A stretch of 64,000 nucleotides of DNA from Phaeosaccion multiseriatum (lineage: Eukaryota; Ochrophyta, other classes). The translations under genes and the position numbers were made by a program. Below the pieces are notes generated by a model. It saw nothing but the letters and a program-made list of their open reading frames with translations, was not told where the DNA came from and did no database searches. The stretch spans positions 992,001 to 1,056,000 of the forward strand of contig OZ218958.1 in the NCBI GenBank assembly GCA_965112735.1, given 5' to 3'. This document shows, piece by piece, positions 22,859 to 32,047 of the stretch. Each line of letters starts with the position of its first letter. Position 1 is the stretch's first letter.

Positions 22859-23843
22859 ATGGCGTCGGCCTGCCTCCAGAACGAGTCCCTCTCGGCGCTC
22901 TTGGGTGCCAACCCCAGCACGGAGCGAGGGAATCACTTCCACATGGGTGTGCACCCCAAGGAACCCAGGATTGTGTACCCGAGTGGAAAGTACATCGTTG
23001 TGCGCAGCGTTGAGGTGAGATGGGCCTGGATGAGTGAGTGAGGGAGGGGTAGGAGAGGATAGGGGAGAAGCCTGCACCTGTGTTTGGTTTCTGGCAGCTG
23101 CTGCTGTTACTTCACTGACTACTGCGAGTTTGCCTCGTTTTGTTCTAGACCCAAGCGTGGCGAATCACTCCTGGCTTACCTTTTCCCCCCACTCACGTGG
23201 AATACGGAACACGGAATTTATTACCTCATCCCTCCTCTTCTGACTTCTTCTCTTCTGCCACCTATAGACTGCGTAATCTCTTCGCCCCCCCCCCCCCCCG
23301 TCTGGCGCTGTTTGGCCCCACAACAGAACCCGGCTGAGTGCTTTGTGTACCGCGGACACAACGTGGTGACAACTGTAGCAAAGTTCTCTCCCAACGGCTA
23401 CTGGGTGGCCTCCGCCGACATCTCTGGAAAGGTACGCGCGCGTGTGTGTAGTGCGTCCGTATGTGCGTGCGTGTGTGAGGTGTGCGCATGCCTGACGGGG
23501 AAAGTGATGACCGTTTGTCCCGTCTGTATTGTATTCGTTTGGCTTAGCTTGCGATGTCATCGCAGGACTCTACGTGCAGCTTGGAGTGAAAAAGGGGGCG
23601 GGGGGGGCTGCTGCTTTGAAAACGGTTACAAATAAGCGTTGTGTGTCACGTATCCATTGCAGCCCAGTGGGGTAGAAGGTAGCGGCGCAGGGAGGGGTCT
23701 TGAATTGCATGGCGTTTCATTATGGCATAACGTTATATTAACTGCTGGAAGGGGCCTTGCCTACTCCCTCTCCCTTGCCACCCCCTTACTCCCTCTCTGT
23801 GATGAATGACTGCATCTCGCACTGACTGATGGATCCAACACCG

Positions 23844-23874
<31 letters not shown>

Positions 23875-24749
23875 TACCACCAACATGGATACCAAACCCC
23901 TCTTATCACAGGTTCGCATCTGGGCCTGGGACAATCCCGCCCACAACCTCAAGATTGAGATACACGGTATCGCGGGTGCTGTGAAGGTCAGTCCCTTAGC
24001 ACCACATCACACCACTACGAAACACACATATATGCATACAACACACACGTATATATACACATACACATACATACAACACGCTCACAAACACACATACACT
24101 CCTACACACGCGCACACATCTTTGTGGCTGCTGTGGCTCACATTCAACCCACCCACCCCTCGTCCGAATGCGAAGGTCGAGTGTCTTGTCTTCAAACCTC
24201 AAGGTCCAATCCATCTCACAATCACGCTCCCGCTTCCCTTTGGCTTGTCTGCCTCTGTATCATCACCAATCATCATCACCACCACCACCGCTGCCACCAC
24301 CACCATCATCATCATCATCATCACCACCACCACCACCATTGTCATCATCATCATCATCATCATCACCACAACCACCACCACCACCACCACCGCTGCCACC
24401 ACCACCACCATCATCACCACCACCACCACCACCATCATCACCACCACCACCACATCATCATCACCACCACCACCACCACCACCACCACCACCACCACCCT
24501 CATCATCATCATCGATCCACGTCACCATCATCTTCATTTGTTTGTCATATGGGCCATAAGGACCTTGCGTGGGGACCGGAAAGCAAGCGGATCATGTGCG
24601 TGGGGGAAGGGTCGGGCGCTTCAAGTATGCGTTGCTTCACATGGGACACAGGTGAGGGAGTTAGGGAGGGAGGGAGGGAGGGAGGGGGCTAGGGAGTGAG
24701 TGCGTGAGTGAGTGGGTGAGTCTTACTGTTGTTGGTATGGTTGTTGTTT

Positions 24750-24786
<37 letters not shown>

Positions 24787-24939
24787 CGTTATTTGTGATT
24801 TCTTGTTCCGTCCCCTTTCTCACCGCGCAGGAAATAACCTTGGTGAGGTGATCGGACATAACAAGAGGGTGGTGAGCTGTGACTACAAACCCACTCGGTA
24901 AGGGCACGGCCCTGTCACTGTGCTGCTGGTGTATCACCA

Positions 24940-24983
<44 letters not shown>

Positions 24984-27900
24984 AGCTGCTGTTGTTGTTC
25001 ATGCTTCCTCCTTTCGGGCACAGTGCTGTCACGTTGTACTGCTCCTGTACTGCTCCTGCTGCGCTGCTGTTGCTCACCCTCCTCCTTTCGCCCTCCTCTC
25101 TCCACTGTGACCTCTGGCCCCCCGCGATACTCCCCTTCTCCATCTGCCTTCCTGCCCGTATGCCTGCTGTGCCTGCCTGCCCATATGCCTTCATATGCCT
25201 TGGTACCAGACCCTATCGCGTCATGACGTGCAGCGAGGACATGCGCACATTGGTGAGAGGGGTCAGAGGATGGCAGTGGATGGTCAGCGTTGAGGGGATG
25301 GCAGTGGATGGTCTGGGGTAAGGGGTATTAGGGAAATAGGGTAAGGAGTGTCAGGACAGAGGGGTAAGGAGTGTCAGAACACAGGGGTGAGGGGTGTCAG
25401 GACAGAGGGGTGAAGGGTGTCAGGACAGAGGGGTGAGGGGTGTCAGGACAGAGGGGTGAGGGGTGTCAGGACAGAGGGGTGAGGGGTGTCAGGACAGAGG
25501 GGTGAGGGGTGTGAGGACAGACGGGTGAGGTGTGTCAGGACAGAGGGGTGAGGTGTGTCAGGACAGAGGGGTGAGGGGTGTCAGGACAGAGGGGTGAGGG
25601 GTGTCAGGACAGAGGGGTGAGGGGTGTCAGGACAGAGGGGTAAGGAGTGTCAGGACAGAGGGGTGAAGGGTATCAGGACAGAGGGGTGAAGGGTGTCAGG
25701 ACAGAGGGGTGAGGGGTGTCAGGACAGAGGGGTGAGGGGTGTCAGGACAAGGGGGTGAAGGGTGTCAGGAGAGAGGGGTGAGAGGTGTCAGGACAGAGGG
25801 GTGAGGGGTGTCAGGACACAGGGGTGGGGGGTGTCAGGACAGAGGAGTGAGGGGTGTCAGGACAGAGGGTGTGGGGTGTCAGGACAGGGGTGAGGGGTGT
25901 CAGGACAGAGGGGTGAGGGGTGTCAGGACAGAGGGGTGAGGAGTGTCAGGACAGAGGGGTGAGGGGTGTCAGGACAGAGGGGTGAGGGGTGTCAGGACAC
26001 AGGGGTGAGGGGTGTCCGGACAGAGGGGTGAGAGGTGTCAGGACAGAGGGGTGAGGGCTGACAGGACACAGGGGTGAGGGGTATCAGGACAGAGGGGTGA
26101 AGGGTGTCAGGACAGAGGGGTGAGAGGTGTCAGGACAGAGGGGTGGGGGGTGTCAGGACAGAGCGGCGAGGGTTGAGGGCCGCTGCCAAAGGCGGTTACA
26201 GTCTGCTAGTACGTGGATGCCATGTAGGAATTCACCTCAAATGTGTTGTTCGATCTCTCGTGGTCTCTCGTCTCTCCCTTTCTCTGTCTCTCTCTTCCTC
26301 TCTCGCGTTCGCGCTCTCTCTCTATCCTCTCTTCGTCGTGCGCTCTCTCTCTCGCTCTCCCTCCGCCTATTTGACCGAATCACCAACTGCTGCAGGTCTT
26401 CGCTGGCCCTCCCTTCAAGCTTGACCACAGCAACAACGCCGAGCACAGCAACTTTGTCAACTGCCTCCGGTACAGGTGCGCGAGACGAGGGGACGGGAGA
26501 GAAGAGGGGTAGAGAGAGGGGAGGGGTGGAGAGAGAAGAGAAGAGAGGGAGGCTGAAGTCTCCTTCCAATATTCTGAGCCTTTTGACCTCTGAGAAGTTG
26601 AGTTTCAGGTGTTTGTCTTCACCAACTGCGGTCGATCTTCACACGCCAGTCCCTCCAGTCGTGCGTCTCCTGACGGTGTGATTGCTGCTGTATCACCAAC
26701 TGCTGCTGCTGCTGCTGCTGCTACTGCTACTGCTGCGGTGCACCACCTGCTGCTGTATCACCAACTGCTGCTGCTGCAGCCCGAATGGCGAGATGGCGGC
26801 GACTTGCGGCAGCGATTACAAGGTAAAGAAAAGAAGAGACCAGAGGGCAAGGACAGAGAGAAGAAAGACGAGAGGAATAAGACCAGAGAAAAGAGTCATC
26901 ATACCTCCCCCCCCCCCCTGATCCCTCTGAGACAGATCTGGCTGTACGACGGAAAGACAGGGAACCCAACCAAGCAGCTGTCACCCTCTTCCTCTGGCGA
27001 CGACCATACCGGTAGTGTGTACTCCCTTGCCTGGACCGCTGACTCCTGCCGCCTCGCTACGGCCTCTGCTGACAAGACAGTCAAGCTCTGGGATGTGGTG
27101 GGGGGGGAGTGCGTCTTCACGTGGACCTTCGGCACCCAGGTGAGTTGAGTGAGTGGTTGGGTGGTTGGGTGGTGGGTGAGTGAGTAAGTGAGTGAGTGAG
27201 TGAGTGAGTGAGTGAGAGTGAGTGAGTGAGTGAGAAAGAGTGCGTGAGTGAGAGTGAGTGAGTGAGAGTGAGTGAGTGAGTGAGAAAGAGTTGCGTGAGT
27301 GGTTGAGCGACAAATACTTTTTCCTGCCCTGCCCTTGACCCACGCAATATTCCCTCACAGGTTGGCGACATGCAGGTGTCTGTGGCCTCTCTCAACGGCC
27401 TCGGAGGGTACGGCTTCGCCTCCGTGTCTCTGTCGGGCAACATCAATCTCCTCAAACAAGGGGAGCCCAGTGCCCCCCCCTCCGCCACCGTGCAGGCACA
27501 TCAAGTAAGTACGAGTACATGTAAGAGTTGGTGATACACAGAGGGAGAGAGGAAGAGGGAGGGAGAAGTGGGACACACAGACAGACGGAGGCAGGAGATT
27601 TGCATATCATTGACCTCCTCCTCCTCCTCCCCCTCTTAAGGTTTCCATCACCGCGCTTTGCCCGACGGTGGACCCTACGACGGGCTATTTCTTGTCGGGC
27701 TCCTTTGACGGGGTTGTGATTGCGTGGGATCCTGCCTCCTTGAGAGGTTCGAGGCTCACCGCGCAGGTGCGAAGGGAGAGGAGGAGGAGGAGGAGGAGGA
27801 GGAGGAGGAGGAGGAGGAGGAGGAGGAGAAAGAAGAGCCACTTGCTATGAACTGTCCCGAGGGGTGTATTTCAACCCTCCACGCCCCCCCCCCCCCTCCC

Positions 27901-29688
27901 TCTCTCCCCCCAACCAGAGCGGCGGCAGCAGCAGCAGCAGGGCGGCGGTGTGCGGAGCAGCCCACACCAATAAAGTGTCAGGCATTGCCCTGTCCGCCGC
28001 CGGAGTGGTGTCTGTCGGGTGGGATGACATGGTCCGGGTCGGGTCTGTCTCCACGGGAGAGGGGGGCGCGTATGTGAGCTGTGCGGCCACGAACGGACAG
28101 CCTTGTGGCGTGTCGGCTAGCCCTGCCTCCAGTTTGGCGGCGGTGGTGAGTGGACGAAGGGAGGGGGAGGGAGGAAAGGGAGGCAGGGAGGGAGGGAGGG
28201 AGGGAGGCAGGCAGGGAGGGAGGGAGGGAGGGAGGGGGGGAGGGAGAGAATAGATGAGGGAGTGAGTAGGTGATTTGGTTGAGAGGACGTGATTAAGTAA
28301 TGTGAGGGAGTGAGTGAGTGAGAGAGTGAGTGAGTGAATGAGTGAGTGATTGAGTGAGTGAGTGGATGAGTGAGTGAGTGAGTGATTGAGTGAGTGAGTG
28401 AGTGAGTGAGTGAGTGAGCGGGTGAGTGAGTGAGTGAGTGAGTGAGAGAGTGAGTGAGTGAGTGGATGAGTGAGTGAGTGAGTGAGTGAGTGAAGGCGTG
28501 CGAAAGGTCAGGCCCTCATTTTTGTCTCTGTCTCTCCCCTCCTCGCTTCGACCTTGCCCCCCCCCCCACCCACCCCCCTGTAAGGCTACCAACAAGGGCA
28601 TCATGCTGTTCCGCGACTCCTCCGTGTTGTTGGGCATGGAGGTAAGCTACACCCCAACCTGCATTGCTCTCCTTGGAGAGGAGGAGGTGGCGGTGGGTAG
28701 CAGCGACAACAAGATTCACATATACTCTCTCCAGAGCGATGGTCATGACCTCACGGAGACGAAGGTGGTGGAGGGACATCGCGGAGCTATCAAGGTTTGT
28801 TGGGAGGGAGGGAGGGAGGGAGGGAGGGAGGGAGGCAGGGGAGGTAGGGAGGAGGGAGGGAGGAAGGAGGGACGCAGGGGAGGGAGGGAGGAGGGAGGGA
28901 GGGAGGGAGAGAGGGAGGGAGGGAGGGAGGGAGGGAGGGAGGTAGGGGGTGAGGGAGGGAGGGAGGGAGGTAGGTAAGGGGTGAGAGAGGGAGGTGGGTA
29001 GTGCTTGTCATGGTTGGGGAGCGAGCCATCCATCCATCCATCCGCTGCCGTCCATCCATCCATCGTGCGTGTTTGGATGTATCTACCCCATTTTCTCTTC
29101 CAATCTCTCTCTTCTTCCCTCTCGCTCTCCCTGCCTCCCACCCTACAGCCCTGCCTGCCTGCCTGCGTGCCTGTCTGCCCTCTGCTCGACCTCTGACCTT
29201 CCTCCTCCTCCTCCTCCTCCTCCTCCTCCTCCTCCTCCTCCTCCTCCTCCTCCTCCTCCTCCTCCTCCTCCTCCTCCTCCTCCTCCCCCTCCTCTTCTTC
29301 TTCCTCCGCCGCCTCCTCCTCCTCCTCCTCCTCCTCCTCCTCCTCCCTCCTCCTCCTCCTCCTCCTCCTCCTCCACCCCCTCCTCTTGCTGCTGCTGCTG
29401 CTGCTGCTGCTCCCTTCTCTTCCTCCTACCCTCAGGCGCTGGCCTACTCCCCCGACGGCTCGCACTTGGCCGCAGGAGACGCCGCCAGGGAGTGTGTCGT
29501 GTGGGCGCGTGGAGGCTGGGAAGCGGTGGTGCAAGGACTTTGGCAGTTTCATACGAGCACCATCCTCACCGTCGCTTGGTCTCCGAGCGGGTATGTGTGT
29601 GCATGCATGTGTACGTGTTGTTTGGCTTTTATTTTTACATGGGACTGACTGGGGCAGAAATCTCTTTCTTTCTTTGTCTCTCTCTCGC

Positions 29689-29768
<80 letters not shown>

Positions 29769-30214
29769 TCGTTCTTTCTTTCTTTCGTTCTTTTTCTTTC
29801 TTTCTTTCGTTCTTTCTTTATTCTTTGTTTGCCTCTTTCAAGTCTTTCATGTCCCATGTACGCTGCTCCCTTGGCGGTTTGCCTTACCCCCGCTGCTGCT
29901 ACTGCGAGCAGCTATCTTCTTGCACGGCTACTACTCCTTTCCTTGGTACTGATGCCCCTTCTTTCTCCCCCCCTCCCCTCACACACACACACACACACAC
30001 ACACAGCCGCGAAGTGGCCACTGGCGGCCTCGACGAGAACGTGTTTGTGTGGTCCTTGGACCAGCCCCGCCGCCGCATCCACTACCCCTTCGCGAACAAG
30101 GCCGGGGTGTCAGGACTACTGTGGCTCAGTGATGATGACCTCGTGTCGGCGGGAGGGGACCACTGTCTCGCTCGATGGAACGTGGGGCAAGACAGACACA
30201 AGCTCACCCAATAG
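22859..30214 (+). CDS. AIP1: Actin-interacting protein 1 (AIP1/WDR1), complete copy
   Basis: WD-repeat cofactor that works with ADF/cofilin to disassemble actin filaments. Fifteen exons join in phase to 644 residues: 22859-23014, 23327-23431, 23912-23986, 24561-24651, 24831-24897, 25210-25252, 26396-26475, 26780-26822, 26936-27139, 27361-27504, 27641-27766, 27918-28145, 28585-28794, 29436-29590, 30007-30214. Family blocks: GNHFHMGVHPKEPRIVYPSG, FVYRGHNVVTTVAKFSPNG, VRIWAWDNPAHNLK, DLAWGPESKRIMCVGEG, GPPFKLDHSNNAEHSNFVNC, IWLYDGKTG, SADKTVKLWDV, and VATGGLDENVFVWSLD. Two seven-bladed propellers are expected. Exons are 43 to 228 nt and the introns are packed with repeats. Intron 6 contains the 23-bp minisatellite. 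The acceptors at 26395 and 26779 are formed by a dispersed motif. Exons 7-15 are duplicated at 37888-41699. Confidence 0.95.
24280..24515 (+). repeat. (CAT/CAC)n repeat in AIP1 intron 3
   Basis: About 235 bp of mixed CAT and CAC trinucleotides within the intron at 23987-24560. Confidence 0.9.
25330..26165 (+). repeat. 23-bp minisatellite in AIP1 intron 6
   Basis: About 36 copies of the same unit as in the TMEM87-like intron (core GGGGTGTCAGGACAGAG). It begins shortly after the donor at 25253, behind ATGGCAGTGGATGG, which is also found near the donor in the other gene. It ends in a unique flank (CGCTGCCAAAGGCGGTTAC, 26181 onward) that is also similar to the end of the other array. Confidence 0.95.
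28300..28492 (+). repeat. (GTGA)n array in AIP1 intron 12
   Basis: Mostly GAGT/GTGA tetranucleotides following a (GGGA)n tract at 28150-28250 that starts a few bases after the donor GTGAGT. The duplicate lies at 39835-40015. Confidence 0.9.
29203..29412 (+). repeat. (CCT)n pyrimidine tract before AIP1 exon 14
   Basis: About 170 bp of CCT repeats passing into CTG repeats, ending at the acceptor CCTCAG (29435). The equivalent tract in the second copy is longer (40596-40920). A (CTTT)n array at 29687-29820 lies in the next intron and is much shorter in the copy. Confidence 0.9.
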
Positions 30215-31239
30215 ATGGCAATAGATGGAGTGGAGTGGAGCGGAGAGGAGGAGTGGGGAGGGAAGTGTGTCTGAGGGGAGGGGAGGGGAGGGGAGAGGAG
30301 GGGAGGGGAGGGGAGGGAAGGGGAGAGGAGGGGAGGGGAGGGGAGGGGAGGGGAGGGGAGGGGAGGGGAGGGGAGGGGAGTGTGTGGGGGAGTGTAGAGT
30401 TGAGGAGCAATGCAGTCAGTGGAGCGGAGTGTTGGCTTGTAGGGGAGTGCAGTGGCGAAGAGCGAAAGTGGCGAATGTTTTTTGGGCTCCGTACACGTGT
30501 TGTGCGGGTGGAGTGTGTTTCGTGCAGAGTAACGTATGCAAAGCAAGACGATGATGGATACTGAGGACAATCACAAATGGAAAGAGCGACAAGTGCGCGA
30601 ATTGGTGGTACGGTTACTTCTCGGCAGCCCCAACATGCCCCTGAGGAAGGAGGGGGACTGGGCAGTGGAGAGGGCAGCGGTGTTGGAGAGTAGGGAGGTC
30701 AAAGCAAGCTACAGGAGAGCCCCGCAACACGATGCATTTGTAGTAGATGCTTGATCCCTTGCGTACACGTACTCTGCTGCGGTCGCAGACCGTGGAAGCT
30801 GGCACGTAAGTCGAAGGGCGGGGAGGGGGCTCTGCTCACCTTGGGCTCTCTGTCCCTGTCTGTCCAGACCCTTCTCCTCCTCCGCTCCTCCTCCGAGGGT
30901 CCAAAGCGGTACGAGGGTGAGGGTGAGGAACCTCATCAGTGCTGCCTCCCCCCGATACCTCCCGCCCCCTCTCCCCCACGTCTCCGCCTCGGTCCGCGCC
31001 TCACTCTCGTCAGTGGTCGTCCCCTGACTCTGCCCCTGACAGTGGCCTTGTTTCGTGCGTTGCATTCTCATAGAGCGGCACCTCCTCCGGGCACGTCTCC
31101 TAGACATCGACATCGCCATCTTCATCATCCTCCTCCTCCTCCTCCTCCTCCTCCTCCTCCTCCTCCTCCTCTTCTTCTTCTTGTTCCTCCTCCTCCTCCT
31201 CCTCATCATCATCATCATCATCATCATCGTCATTCATCC

Positions 31240-31273
<34 letters not shown>

Positions 31274-31993
31274 GTTGGAAGGCCCCGGGATAGGCATTGG
31301 GGATGTTGGAAGGCCTCAGATGAGATGGGCCATAAGTCAATGGCCCAGGCCCAGGCAGATACAGTGAGAACGGGGCGGTCGCACACATCTGGGTGAGTGT
31401 TGCATAATGCTCATCCGTTTTCTTTTTTTAGGTTGCGACAGTCGAGCTTCAGTAGGCGAATCCGCTTGTGTTGCGTGGGAACACGCAGCAGTCTTGTCAA
31501 GGGGATGTTGGAAGTGGCGGATAGCTATTGGGGATGTTGGAAGGCACCGGGATAGGCATTGGGGATGTTGGAAGGCCTCAGATGAGATGGGCCATAAGTC
31601 AATGGCCCAGGCCCAGGCAGATACAGTGAGAACGGATGGCTCTCACTATCCTATGTGCGAAGGTGGTCGTTTAGGACTAGCATGCGATAAGTTAATAGAG
31701 GCAAGGCTGGCTGCTAGGCTGGCTTTGGGGTTGCTGTTACCTTGTCCGTGTGTCTAGTTCTATCCTATCTGTAGGCGACAGCGCATGTCGGTCGTGCGTA
31801 CGTCGTTTTACAACCCCAAAGCCAGCCTAGCAGCCAGCCTTGCCTCTATTAACTTATCGCATGCTAGTCCTAAACGACCACCTTCGCACATAGGATAGTG
31901 AGAGCCACGCCACCCGTTCTCACTTTATCTGCCTGGGCCTGGGCCATTGACTTATGGCCCATCTCATGTGAGGCCTTCCAACATCCCCAATGC
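30215..31993. other. AIP1-FNIP intergenic region with repeats and fold-back element
   Basis: Contains a GGGGA minisatellite (30280-30380), about 900 bp of unique sequence closely repeated at 41700-42600, a CTC/CAT microsatellite (31128-31270), and a fold-back element (31503-32047) with an extra partial arm at 31273-31373. On the minus strand the microsatellite encodes an Asp/Glu run ending DEDGDVDV and a stop. That is the same end as FNIP-like protein B, so this is the stranded original tail of protein A. Confidence 0.7.
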
Positions 31994-32047
31994 CTATCCC
32001 GGGGCCTTCCAACATCCCCAATAGCTATCCGCCACTTCCAACAATCC
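31503..32047. mobile_element. Fold-back (MITE-like) element with arms of about 235 bp
   Basis: Left arm 31503-31733 and right arm 31811-32047 are near-perfect inverted repeats around a 77-nt loop. The outer ends read GGATGTTGGAAGTGGCGG on the left and the complement of GGATTGTTGGAAGTGGCGG on the right. A partial extra left-arm copy lies at 31273-31373. The paralogous locus at about 42730 lacks all of this, which shows an insertion. There is no transposase frame, so the element is non-autonomous. Target-site duplications are not obvious. It supplies the last 16-18 codons of FNIP-like protein A. Confidence 0.85.

Noticed and set aside
30709-31233. Minus-strand frame conserved in both duplicates (also 42189-42797)
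   Set aside because: Similarity follows from the segmental duplication. It is Arg-rich from microsatellite sequence and has no recognisable domain.
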